Assembly: GCA_934467415.1 (NCBI GenBank)
Contig: CAKSLQ010000003.1
Span: 124,001-188,000 of the forward strand
Direction: 5' to 3'
Source of the DNA: an uncultured Eubacteriales bacterium
GTDB lineage: Bacteria > Bacillota > Clostridia > Oscillospirales > CAG-272
Length of the DNA stretch: 64,000 nucleotides
Within the stretch, counting starts at the first letter, position 1. Every line of letters begins with the position of its first letter. Below are positions 8,539 through 19,051 of the stretch, in pieces. Both the position numbers and the translations under genes were made by a program. Below the pieces are notes generated by a model. It did not search any database. It saw only the letters and a program-made list of their open reading frames with translations, and was not told where the DNA came from.

Positions 8539-8567
8539 ATTCTACCATGCAAAAAAGGCTTTGTCAA
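8539..8567 (-). promoter_or_regulatory. Sigma-A promoter of rpsF-ssb-rpsR
   Basis: On the minus strand TTGACA (8562-8567) and TAGAAT (8539-8544) are separated by 17 bases. Confidence 0.85.
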
Positions 8568-8666
8568 GAAAAATCATCAATATTTTTTACGGAACGTGCC
8601 GAAAAAACTGCGCACACGGGCGGATTTTGTGCTAAAATAAAGGCAGTTATGGTTTCGGAGGCAGTT

Positions 8667-9317
8667 ATGACGGTCATGTATTTGGTGCGCCACGGGCAGA
8701 GCGAGGGCAATGTACGCGGCGGATTTGCGGGGCGCGTGGACTACGCGCTCTCCGAAAAAGGCGCGCGGCAGGCGCGCCTCACGGCGGATTTTCTCGGCGG
8801 CGTGCATCTCGACGCCGTCTGCGCAAGCCCGCTGCGCCGCGCGCAGGAGACAGCCGCACCGATCGCGGCCGATCACGGGCTTGTGACAGAGACGCGCGCG
8901 GGGCTTGTCGAGTTCGATTTCGGCGACTGGGAGGGGCTCGCGCCCGACGTGCTGAATGCCCGCTTCCCGGACGCCGTGCCGACCTGGAAGTATCACCTGC
9001 CCGACGTCGCCTGCCCGCACGGCGAGCGCATGGCGGACTGCTTTGCGCGGGCCGGGGCGGAATTTGCCGCGCTTGCGCGGGACTATGCCGGGCGCGACGT
9101 CTGCGTCGTGACGCACGGCGCGTTTCTCAAGTGCCTTTTCTGCGTGCTGCACGGTCTGCCGCTTCGTGAGATCGACCGCGTGCCGTGGGCGGACAACGCC
9201 TCGGTGACCAAGGTCGTCATCGGTGCGGACGGCGTCCCCGCGATCGAATACGAGAATTACAGCGCCCATATGGGCGACCTCGTCACCGGCGTCTCCCGCA
9301 CCCTCACCGAGAAGTAG
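8667..9317 (+). CDS. Histidine phosphatase (phosphoglycerate mutase) family protein
   Basis: A 216-residue enzyme of histidine phosphatase branch 1. The catalytic motif is YLVRHGQSEGN (about residues 5-15), the family's second histidine is in THGAFLK (about residue 150), and an EFDFGDWEG segment is typical of cofactor-independent phosphatases such as CobC or broad-specificity sugar phosphatases. Start ATG 8667 has GGAGG at 8657-8661; the in-frame ATG at 8649 lacks a site. An extended -10 (TG-C-TAAAAT, ending at 8638) lies just upstream. It is divergent from rpsF and stands alone. Substrate is unknown. Confidence 0.88.
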   Translation: MTVMYLVRHGQSEGNVRGGFAGRVDYALSEKGARQARLTADFLGGVHLDAVCASPLRRAQETAAPIAADHGLVTETRAGLVEFDFGDWEGLAPDVLNARFPDAVPTWKYHLPDVACPHGERMADCFARAGAEFAALARDYAGRDVCVVTHGAFLKCLFCVLHGLPLREIDRVPWADNASVTKVVIGADGVPAIEYENYSAHMGDLVTGVSRTLTEK

Positions 9318-9612
9318 GGGCGGGAACGCGCAAACCGCACGGGGGCTTACTCCCGCCGTCCGAACCCAATCTGACTTTGGCTCCTCCTGACGGGGGAGCT
9401 GTCGCCGTAGGCGACTGAGGGAGAGATAACGCAAAGCAAGGCGGGTCGTCGAGGGATGTTTTTCGGTTTCGCTTTGCGAAATCGTCGGTGTTCAGCCGAC
9501 GAAGAAAAACTCCTTAGGAACACATCGTGTTCCGGGGGTCATGACCCCTACCGGATTGTACAAAAGACGCACACACTGTAGGGCGGGGGCTTGCTCCCGC
9601 CGCACCTGCTCA
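9318..9612. repeat. Intergenic repeat cluster (palindromic units and a CCCCTACCGG unit)
   Basis: No coding signal is seen in 9318-10073. This first part holds a hairpin unit at 9378-9425 (CTCCTCCTGACGGGGGAG and GTCGCC/GGCGAC) and a CGTCGGTGTTCAGCCGACG hairpin at 9480-9510 that recurs near 39390-39420. It also holds a unit with GACCCCTACCGGAT followed by GCGGGGGCTTGCTCCCGC (9542-9602), which recurs at 52077-52142. Confidence 0.75.
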
Positions 9613-9649
9613 TACAAAACAATCATTCCCCGGTTGTTATTTTACTTTG

Positions 9650-9960
9650 CAAAAGACACCTCATCCGTCGCCGTTCGGCGACACCTTCCCCCGCTGGGGA
9701 AGGCAAAGAACGCGGGTGACCGTACCGTTCTAACCAAGCCTTCCCCCTTGGGGGAAGGTGGCGTGTAATACGCCGGATGAGGGGTAGCCATTCGTCAGAA
9801 TGGCGTCTCACAGCACAGAACGAGACTGCGCAGACGGATGCTTACGCATCCTACCCCTCATCAGTCAACTCCGTTGACAGCTTCCCCCAAGGGGGAAGCC
9901 AAAAGACGCTTTGCGTCTCGTACGGCTCTCCCCACCGGGGAAGCCTAAGGGCGAAGAGCG
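9650..9960. repeat. Intergenic palindromic repeat, copy with 87-bp core
   Basis: A half unit at 9656-9715 (CGCCGTTCGGCG and CTTCCCC/GGGGAAG hairpins) is followed by a full unit: left arm 9738-9775, core 9776-9862, right arm 9863-9900. The core starts GATGAGGGGTAGCC and ends with the complement, and is nearly identical to 46722-46809. A short CTCCCCACCGGGGAAG piece follows. The GH43 promoter begins after it. Confidence 0.8.
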
Positions 9961-10013
9961 CTTTCTTCTCCGCTTCCCGCAAACAACCCGCCGGAAACGG
10001 CGTATTTTTTGTA

Positions 10014-10042
10014 TTTACTTGCCGGGCGGCGGATGCTATGAT
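10014..10042 (+). promoter_or_regulatory. Likely promoter of the GH43 gene
   Basis: TTTACT and TATGAT are separated by 17 bases, 32 bases before the start codon. The -35 box is weak. Confidence 0.45.
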
Positions 10043-10073
10043 TGAAATAGGAAAAAACGCGGAGGAAACCGAC

Positions 10074-12554
10074 ATGAAACTGGTTGCAAAACTTCTGTGC
10101 GCGGCGGCGCTCACGCTTTTGCTGTGCTTTGCGGCTTCGGCCAAAGAGGTCGTCATCTACGAGAACAGCTTCGACGGCGCGTCCGCCCTCTCCGACTTTA
10201 CCGTGCGCGGCAACTGGTCGGTGAAAAACGGCGCCGCAAATCTCGCGGCGGGCAAATCCTCGTCGGGCTGCCTGACCTACAAAATGCCGCAAAAATACCG
10301 CGGCAAAAAGTACAAACTTGAGGTGGACTACCTCGGGCAGAGCGGCATGGGCGGCCTGCTGATCGGCGCGGACGGCGCGGGTCTCTCGTCGACGCCGTCC
10401 TACTTCTTCGGCTATACCGCATCGGTCGCGGCAAGCGGCACGAAGGGCATGTTTGCCTATTTCAACGAAGAAGGCGGCTGGGGCGACACGCTGCGCACCG
10501 GGCTTGACACCTTTGACGAGAAGGACGTCCGCCTCACGGCCGTGGTCGATCCCGCAAAGCGCGAGATCCTGTTCACGATCAAGCCGCAGGGCGGCTCGCG
10601 CGAGCTGTTTGCCATGACCTACTGCCTGCAGACGACCGAAAACGAGATGATCTACACGTCGTTTTCGGACACGGTCGGCCTGCGCCGCGCTTACACGGCA
10701 AAGGGCAGCTTCGACAATTTCCGCGTCAGCGTCTACGAGGACGATGTCATGCCCGCGATGGGCGGCAGCGTCACGCTGTCGGGGCTTGCGTTTGCCGCCT
10801 CGGCGGACGCGGCCGTGACCGACGGCACGCTCACGGCTGGGACGGTCCTCTCGGCCGCAGACTTCGGCAGTGCCGCCGACTTTGCGGCGGACATCCGCTG
10901 CGAGCGCCGTATGCTCTTTTATTTCGGTATGCGCGATGCGAAAAACGGCTTTGCCGCCGAAATAAACCGCGCCGAGGAGACCGTGGTGCTGTATGCCGTC
11001 CGGGACGGCGCGTTTGTCTGGCTCGGCGAGCGGCATGTGCCGGTCACGGACGATTTCTGCCGCCTGCGCGCCCGTGTGCGCGATGAAGTTGTCTCGGTCT
11101 GGTACGACTGCTACGGGGAGAGCGACGACCTCTATCCGCTGATTGAGCTTGCGCAGGATGGCGCGGCCGCCGGGCGGTTCGGCGTCCTCTGCGAGGGCGG
11201 CGAAGCGAAGAACTTCACCGTGACCGGTGCGGGTGAGGCATATGCGGGCAAAACCTTTGTCAACCCGGTCTGCTACGGCGCAGACCCGGATGTGCTTTAC
11301 CACGACGGCGTGTATTACCTCTACATCCGCAAGGTCGTCGGCGACGATCCGTTCACGGTGTACACCTCGACCGATATGGTCAACTGGACGGAGCGGGGCG
11401 GGGTCTACAAGTGGCAGAAGGGCTGGAGCAGCAAGTACCACTTCATGAGTCCGAACGTCTTTTACTGCGACGGTATGTTCTATCTGCTGTTCCAGGCGTG
11501 GAACAACGACACCGACAAGAGCGCGCGGCTGTTCTATGCCAGCGCAAAGTCGCCGCTCGGACCGTTTGAGGGCTGCACGATGCTGCACGATGTCCACGAG
11601 ATCGGCGGACATCCGTTTGTGGACGACGACGGCAAGGTCTATATCACGCTCTGCCGCTTTGACTTCGGCTCAAACCTGTATATCGAGGAGGTCACGGTGA
11701 AGGACGGCGTCATCACGCCGAAGCCCGAGACCTGCAAGCTGATCCTCTATCCGCAGACTGCCTATGAGGTCAACGGCCGCGGCCGCACGGTGGAGGGCGG
11801 CGTGCCGTGGAAGCACGGCGGCTATTATTACATGTTTTATGCCGTTGGCAGCTACAAGCTGCATTACGGGCAGAGCTATGCGGTGTCGAAGAACATCTAC
11901 GGCCCGTACGAGAAGTACGAGTACAATCCGTTCCTCGTCTACAATGCGGCGGTGGACGGCCCGGGCGACGCGGTCATCCTGCCCTCGCCGGACGGAGAGG
12001 AGCTGTATCTCGTCTACCATCAGCACAATGCGATCGGCACGGTCTCGCCGCGCATGACCTGCATTGACCGGCTGAAATTTGTCCCGAATCCGGACGGCGG
12101 CCCCGATGTGCCGGTGACGGCGGGGCCGTCCTCCACGCCGCAGCCCGTGCCGTCCGGCGCGGCGGAGACCCCTGCGGCGGCCGAAACCAAAGTGACGCTG
12201 ACGCTCGGCAGCCGGGCGGCGACGCGGAATGATACCGCCGTGACGCTGGATGCCGCGCCGCTCTCCCGCGGCGGGCGCATGATGCTGCCCATCCGCTTTG
12301 TGGCCGAGGCGTTCGGCGCGGCGGTCGGCTGGGACGGCGACACCGCCACGGCGACCGTGGCGGCCGGGGACACGGTTATCACCGTGCGGATCGGCGAAAA
12401 GCAGATCTTTGTGAACGGCAATGCCGTGCCGCTCGACACCGCCGCCTTCATCGAGGGCGGGCGCACCTATCTGCCGGTGCGCGCCGTTGCCGACGCGCTC
12501 GGCGCGGCGGTCGGCTGGGACGGCGACACCGCCACGGCGACTCTGACGAAGTGA
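10074..12554 (+). CDS. Secreted GH43-type glycosidase with copper-amine-oxidase-like C-terminal repeats
   Basis: An 826-residue exported protein with an N-terminal signal peptide (LLCAAALTLLLCFAASA). Residues about 25-380 hold two beta-sandwich-like regions. A five-bladed-propeller GH43-like catalytic domain follows (about 390-690). Its candidate residues are the base in GADPDVLYH, the pKa-setting aspartate in GHPFVDDDG (about 511) and the acid glutamate in VEGGVPW (about 573). Residues about 705-826 match the copper amine oxidase N-terminal-like domain, two units of FVAEAFGAAVGWDGDTAT type, common in wall-associated Clostridia proteins. The ATG at 10074 follows GGAGGAAA; a longer in-frame upstream extension runs through repeat DNA and is rejected. 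A likely substrate is arabinan or xylan side chains, which is inference. Confidence 0.85.
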   Translation: MKLVAKLLCAAALTLLLCFAASAKEVVIYENSFDGASALSDFTVRGNWSVKNGAANLAAGKSSSGCLTYKMPQKYRGKKYKLEVDYLGQSGMGGLLIGADGAGLSSTPSYFFGYTASVAASGTKGMFAYFNEEGGWGDTLRTGLDTFDEKDVRLTAVVDPAKREILFTIKPQGGSRELFAMTYCLQTTENEMIYTSFSDTVGLRRAYTAKGSFDNFRVSVYEDDVMPAMGGSVTLSGLAFAASADAAVTDGTLTAGTVLSAADFGSAADFAADIRCERRMLFYFGMRDAKNGFAAEINRAEETVVLYAVRDGAFVWLGERHVPVTDDFCRLRARVRDEVVSVWYDCYGESDDLYPLIELAQDGAAAGRFGVLCEGGEAKNFTVTGAGEAYAGKTFVNPVCYGADPDVLYHDGVYYLYIRKVVGDDPFTVYTSTDMVNWTERGGVYKWQKGWSSKYHFMSPNVFYCDGMFYLLFQAWNNDTDKSARLFYASAKSPLGPFEGCTMLHDVHEIGGHPFVDDDGKVYITLCRFDFGSNLYIEEVTVKDGVITPKPETCKLILYPQTAYEVNGRGRTVEGGVPWKHGGYYYMFYAVGSYKLHYGQSYAVSKNIYGPYEKYEYNPFLVYNAAVDGPGDAVILPSPDGEELYLVYHQHNAIGTVSPRMTCIDRLKFVPNPDGGPDVPVTAGPSSTPQPVPSGAAETPAAAETKVTLTLGSRAATRNDTAVTLDAAPLSRGGRMMLPIRFVAEAFGAAVGWDGDTATATVAAGDTVITVRIGEKQIFVNGNAVPLDTAAFIEGGRTYLPVRAVADALGAAVGWDGDTATATLTK

Positions 12555-12577
12555 GCGCGGGATGCGCGGGTGCAAAG

Positions 12578-12610
12578 AAAAAAGCGGGGCGACGGTGCTC
12601 CGCTTTTTTT
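12578..12610 (+). terminator. Terminator after GH43 gene
   Basis: AAAAAAGCGG pairs with CCGCTTTTTT, with a few further pairs around a six-base loop. Confidence 0.8.
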
Positions 12611-12620
12611 CGCTTTGACG

Positions 12621-12649
12621 TTGACATCTTCTATATAGGGTGCTATAAT
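12621..12649 (+). promoter_or_regulatory. Promoter of alaS
   Basis: Consensus TTGACA (12621-12626) and TATAAT (12644-12649) with 17-base spacing. The leader to the start codon is about 55 bases, too short for a T-box. Confidence 0.85.
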
Positions 12650-12708
12650 ATTTTGGATCATTTTTTGTGATAATGAATTTTATACAGATAAAAGGACAGG
12701 AAACCGCC

Positions 12709-15336
<2,628 letters not shown>

Positions 15337-15374
15337 AGGTAATAAGGTAGGAAATGCAGGGCGGCGCGTTCTCC

Positions 15375-15680
15375 AAGCCTTCCCCTTGGGGGAAGGGGGA
15401 CCGCACCCGCGGTGGATGAGGGATTGCAGGCAGCAGGCACAGCATTGTGTGATGCTTTGCTTGCATCAATCCCTCATCAGTCGCCTACGGCGACAGCTTC
15501 CCCAATGGGGAAGCCTAAGAGGCGCCGACCCCTACCGGGTTTGTGGAGAATCTGCACAATCTGTCTTTCAGCTCCCTCGGTGAGGGAGCTGTCGCCGAAG
15601 GCGACTGAGGGAGTTTTGCTCTGAGCGAAACTCCTTCCACCGCTGGCGCGGTCCCCCTCCCTCAATGAGGGAGGTATAAT
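15375..15680. repeat. Two adjacent intergenic palindromic repeats
   Basis: The gap 15337-15813 holds no gene before rpmH. The first unit (15375-15525) has arms CTTCCCCTTGGGGGAAG and CTTCCCCAATGGGGAAG around a GATGAGGGATTG...CAATCCCTCATC stem. The second (15565-15680) has CAGCTCCCTC/GAGGGAGCTG, GTCGCC/GGCGAC, a GGGAGTTT/AAACTCC stem and CCCTCCCTC/GAGGGAGG, like 4627-4735. They may also stop transcription from alaS, which has no other terminator visible. Confidence 0.8.
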
Positions 15681-15717
15681 TACTGTCCATCCCATCGAAT
15701 TAAATTTCAAAAAACAC

Positions 15718-15746
15718 TTGACAAGCTATATCCGATTTCGTATAAT
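15718..15746 (+). promoter_or_regulatory. Promoter of the rpmH operon
   Basis: TTGACA (15718-15723) and TATAAT (15741-15746) with 17-base spacing, about 70 bases before rpmH. Confidence 0.88.
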
Positions 15747-15813
15747 ATAGATTGTCTTATTGTGAATACACGCGAAGTTTCCGCTTCCGAAATACTGCAA
15801 GGAGGTGCAACCA

Positions 15814-15948
15814 ATGCTCAGAACTTACCAGCCTAAAAAGCGTCAGAGAAAAAAAGAACACGGCTTCAGAAAGAGAATGAGAACTGCCGACGGCAGAAAG
15901 GTTCTCAAGAGACGCCGCGCTAAGGGCAGAGCAAGACTCACCTATTGA
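15814..15948 (+). CDS. rpmH: 50S ribosomal protein bL34
   Basis: A 44-residue, very basic ribosomal protein. It begins MLRTYQPKKRQRKKEHGF and ends KGRARLTY, matching the bL34 family from end to end. ATG 15814 follows AAGGAGGTG at 15799-15807. It uses AGA arginine codons far more than its neighbours, as expected of a highly expressed ribosomal protein gene. It heads the classical rpmH-rnpA-yidD-yidC-jag-mnmE order; a terminator-like hairpin follows it, probably to lower expression of rnpA and the rest. Confidence 0.98.
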   Translation: MLRTYQPKKRQRKKEHGFRKRMRTADGRKVLKRRRAKGRARLTY

Positions 15949-15990
15949 TGAGCCGCTTTCTGCCTCGCTCCCCACGGGAGTTTCAAATCT

Positions 15991-16025
15991 CCGATAACTC
16001 TTTGTGAGGTTATCGGGGTTTTTGA
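15991..16025 (+). terminator. Attenuator-like terminator between rpmH and rnpA
   Basis: CCGATAAC and GTTATCGG pair around a ten-base loop and are followed by GGTTTTTG. No new promoter is evident before rnpA, so partial readthrough is likely. Confidence 0.7.
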
Positions 16026-16079
16026 TTATTCGGCCCGTTTTGAAGATCCCGGCGAAAACCAATCGGAAGGGGTAGACCC

Positions 16080-16451
16080 GTGAAATACCGCGCTATCTGC
16101 GAAAACCATCTGTATTCCAAGGCATATAAAAAAGGGGCACGGGCGGTCACATCGACCGTTGCCGTCTATGTCCTGCCCGACTACAAAAAACACGCGCTGA
16201 TGAAGGCAAATCCCGAAAAGAAGTATATCAACCGCGTGGGCCTCACGGTCGGCAAACGCATCGGCGGCGCCGTCGCGCGCAGCCGCGCAAAACGCATCAT
16301 CCGGCACGCATACCGGAACATTGATACAGCTACGCCCGTGAAAACGGGGCATCTCGTCGTGATCGTCGCGCGCGAGGGCATTACCGGGAAAAAAACGCAG
16401 GACATCGAGCGCGATCTCCGATACGCGCTCCGCAAAACCGGGCTTCTATGA
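16080..16451 (+). CDS. rnpA: Ribonuclease P protein component
   Basis: A 123-residue basic protein, the protein cofactor of RNase P that trims tRNA 5' leaders. The family core is visible as NRVGLTVGKRIGGAVARSRAKR followed by IIRHAYR (about residues 50-75). Start is GTG 16080, with GGAAGGGG at 16066-16073. Its stop overlaps the yidD start as ATGA. The RNA subunit gene rnpB is not in this window. Confidence 0.95.
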   Translation: MKYRAICENHLYSKAYKKGARAVTSTVAVYVLPDYKKHALMKANPEKKYINRVGLTVGKRIGGAVARSRAKRIIRHAYRNIDTATPVKTGHLVVIVAREGITGKKTQDIERDLRYALRKTGLL

Positions 16452-16723
16452 AGCATCTCTGCATTTTTCTCATCGAGCTGTATCGGAAGTATATTTCCCC
16501 GCATAAGAGGAGTTGTTGCAGGTTCAGTCCGACCTGTTCTGCCTACGCCCTCGAGGCGTTTCAAAAACGCGGCTTTTTCTGCGGGCTGATTCTCACCGTG
16601 TACCGCATCCTCCGCTGCAATCCGTTTTGCCGCGGCGGCTATGACCCGGTGCCGGACAAAGGATTTCGCCCCTACACCAAACAACCGGACGGGGAAACCG
16701 ACGAAGACAAGGACAAGCAATGA
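16448..16723 (+). CDS. yidD: Membrane protein insertion efficiency factor YidD
   Basis: A 91-residue protein. The YidD core (about residues 1-70) shows LYRKYISPHK, the cysteine-containing CCRFSPTCSAYALEAF and RCNPFCRGGYDPVPDKG. It assists YidC in inserting proteins at the inner face of the membrane. Its start overlaps the rnpA stop, so the two are translationally coupled. The last 20 residues are charged and specific to this protein. Confidence 0.95.
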   Translation: MKHLCIFLIELYRKYISPHKRSCCRFSPTCSAYALEAFQKRGFFCGLILTVYRILRCNPFCRGGYDPVPDKGFRPYTKQPDGETDEDKDKQ

Positions 16724-16752
16724 AAGGACGCCGCTTGTGCGGCGGTTGAAAC

Positions 16753-17919
16753 ATGGAATTTATCAACATCCCATTTGCGTATATCATGCGCTGGTTTGAC
16801 GGCTTCACGCATTCCTATGCGCTGTCGCTCCTGCTGTTTGCGATCCTGATCAAGGTGATCTTCATCCCGGTCGGCATCAAGCAGCAGAAGAACCAGATCA
16901 AGATGGCATCGCTCCGTCCGAAGGAGGCGGTCATCAAAAAGAAATATGCCGGGCGCACCGACCGTGCCACCCAGCAGAAGATGCAGCAGGAGCTGATGGA
17001 GCTTCAGCAGAAGGAGAACGCAAGCCCGCTTGGCGGCTGCCTGCCGCTTCTCATCCAGATGGTCTTCATCATCATTCTGTATCAGATCATCCGCAACCCG
17101 CTGACCTACATCTGCCAGATGAGCAAGGACGCGATCGTCGAGCTGGCAGAGCAGATCGGCTATACCGTCGGCGGCAGCGCCGTGACGCTGGAGAACATCG
17201 GCAAGATCGACCAGATCAGCATGATCGCACAGATCCCGGCCGACCTCAAGGCATCTATGCCCGCGCTCGTCAACCTGCCGAACTTCAATTTCCTCGGTCT
17301 TGACCTGTCGATGACCCCGATGCTTGTCTGGAACAGCTTCATCGGCAAGTCGGCCATGACGATCTTCGGCGACGCTGCGCCCACGATCGTCAACGTCATT
17401 CTCTATGCGCTCATTCCGCTCATCTGCTTTTTGTCGCAGGTGCTCACGATGAAGCTGACCCGCAAGTTCACCTATCAGTCGCAGGCCATGCAGACCGAAC
17501 AGGGGGCAAACGGATGCAGCACGCAGATGATGGACTGGTCCATGCCGCTGCTCTCGCTGTTCTTCTGCTTCACGTTCCCGCTTGCGATCGGCCTGTACTG
17601 GATCTATCAGAACATCCTTTCCTTCGCGCAGACCGTTATCCTCGCCAAGACCATGCCCATTCCGGTGCTGACCGACGAGGACTACAAGCGCGCCGAGAAG
17701 GAAATGAAGGCCAAGGGCTATGACACGAAGCGTGCCGACCTGCCCCGCGTCCGTTCGCTCCACCACATTGACGACGATGACTACGAGGATCTGCCCGACG
17801 CGCCGAAGGACGGCGCAAAGGGGACGTCGCAGCCGCTGCTGAACGGCGAGAAAGTCCCCGTCAAGGATGAGAGCGACAAAAAAGCGCCGAAGCTGAAGGA
17901 CGAAAGCGACAAAAAGTAA
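16753..17919 (+). CDS. yidC: Membrane protein insertase YidC/Oxa1 family
   Basis: A 388-residue polytopic membrane protein that inserts proteins into the cytoplasmic membrane alone or with SecYEG. About five hydrophobic segments are visible, starting near residues 18-40 and ending near 270-300; the segment GGCLPLLIQMVFIIILYQII is typical. The stretch between about residues 125-195 is a variable outer loop. The C-terminus is charged and carries two copies of a KDESDKK motif. A small GCCGC/GCGGC hairpin separates it from yidD. No clear ribosome-binding site is seen, which suggests coupling to yidD. Confidence 0.95.
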   Translation: MEFINIPFAYIMRWFDGFTHSYALSLLLFAILIKVIFIPVGIKQQKNQIKMASLRPKEAVIKKKYAGRTDRATQQKMQQELMELQQKENASPLGGCLPLLIQMVFIIILYQIIRNPLTYICQMSKDAIVELAEQIGYTVGGSAVTLENIGKIDQISMIAQIPADLKASMPALVNLPNFNFLGLDLSMTPMLVWNSFIGKSAMTIFGDAAPTIVNVILYALIPLICFLSQVLTMKLTRKFTYQSQAMQTEQGANGCSTQMMDWSMPLLSLFFCFTFPLAIGLYWIYQNILSFAQTVILAKTMPIPVLTDEDYKRAEKEMKAKGYDTKRADLPRVRSLHHIDDDDYEDLPDAPKDGAKGTSQPLLNGEKVPVKDESDKKAPKLKDESDKK

Positions 17920-17956
17920 TACGAGAAAGGCGGACGGAAGCGTCCGGATATGAAAT

Positions 17957-19027
17957 ATGGTTACCGAAATCTACGCAACCGGCAAAACGGTCAACGAGGC
18001 GTTTGAAGCGCTGAAGGCAAAGCTCGGCGTCGGCGACCTCGACAGCATCGAGTGGAAGGTTGTCAGCGCCGGCAAGAAGGGCGGCTTCCTGGGTCTCGGC
18101 GCGCAGCCTGCAAAGGTTGTCGCCTTCATCGAGGCAAAGGAAGAAGCGACCGCACCGAAGGAAATGCCGAAGCCCGAAGCAAAGGCGGAAGCAAAGCCCG
18201 CGCCCGCACCTGCGGCAAAGCCCGAGCCGAAGCCCGCGCCCCGCGCCGACCGCGAGCCGCGCCCCGAGCGCGCCCCGCGCACCGACAGACCCGAGCGCAA
18301 GGAACCCCGCCCGGCAAAGCCGCGCGCCGAGAAAGCGCCCGCACCGGCGCAGAGCGAGCCGAAGCCGAAGAAGCCGAAGACCCCGACCACCGAGGCCGAG
18401 CTGAAGGCGGCCGTCTCCTTTGTCGAGACGCTCATCAAGAACCTTGAAATTGAAGTGGAGGCCACCGTCGGCACCGACGAGGAGAATGCAAGCTGCATCA
18501 CGATCGACGGCAAGGATGCCTCCGTGCTGATCGGCCACCACGGCGAAACGCTGGACGCGCTGCAGTATCTGGCCAACCTCGCGGCCAACCGCGCCGAGGG
18601 CAAGGACGATCACGAGCGCATCACGGTGGATGTCGCGGGCTACCGCGCCCGCCGCGAGGAAAAGCTCCGCGAGCTTGCCCGCAGACAGGCGGAAAAGGTG
18701 CAGAAGTACGGCAGAAGCGTGATGCTCGAGCCGATGAATCCCTATGAGCGCCGCATCATTCACGCCGAGATCCAGAACATCGAGGGCGTTTCGACCAACT
18801 CGATCGGCTCGGATTCCAACCGCAAGGTCGTGATTTTCCTGACCGAGAAGGGCATGGGCAGACTGCCGCGCCCGAATGATCGCCGCCGCGGCGACCGCCG
18901 GGACGGAAACCGCCGTCCGCGCCGCACCGAGCGCGCGCCGATGGAAAACACGGCCGCGGAGGAGAGTGTCCCTGCGGAGACCGCGCCCGCCGAAGCGGCA
19001 GCGCCGGTCGAGGGCGACGCAGAATAA
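17957..19027 (+). CDS. jag: RNA-binding protein KhpB/Jag
   Basis: A 356-residue RNA-binding protein with three recognised parts. Jag_N covers residues 1-58 (VTEIYATGKTVNEAFEALKAKLG, with KKGGFLGLG). A KH domain lies at about 160-215 with the GxxG loop as IGHHGE, and an R3H domain at about 225-285 (EPMNPYERRIIH). Between Jag_N and KH is a roughly 90-residue linker rich in proline, alanine, lysine and arginine; the C-terminal tail is also low complexity. Jag/KhpB pairs with KhpA and affects cell division and wall synthesis in other Firmicutes. Position between yidC and mnmE is typical. Confidence 0.94.
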   Translation: MVTEIYATGKTVNEAFEALKAKLGVGDLDSIEWKVVSAGKKGGFLGLGAQPAKVVAFIEAKEEATAPKEMPKPEAKAEAKPAPAPAAKPEPKPAPRADREPRPERAPRTDRPERKEPRPAKPRAEKAPAPAQSEPKPKKPKTPTTEAELKAAVSFVETLIKNLEIEVEATVGTDEENASCITIDGKDASVLIGHHGETLDALQYLANLAANRAEGKDDHERITVDVAGYRARREEKLRELARRQAEKVQKYGRSVMLEPMNPYERRIIHAEIQNIEGVSTNSIGSDSNRKVVIFLTEKGMGRLPRPNDRRRGDRRDGNRRPRRTERAPMENTAAEESVPAETAPAEAAAPVEGDAE

Positions 19028-19051
19028 TTTTTCAGAATACGGAGCATGGCT

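Noticed and set aside
9777..10073. N-terminal 99-codon extension of the GH43 gene
   Set aside because: It runs through a palindromic repeat and would place the signal peptide internally.
12650..12708. T-box leader before alaS
   Set aside because: Only about 55 bases lie between the -10 box and the start codon, and no T-box sequence or terminator is present.
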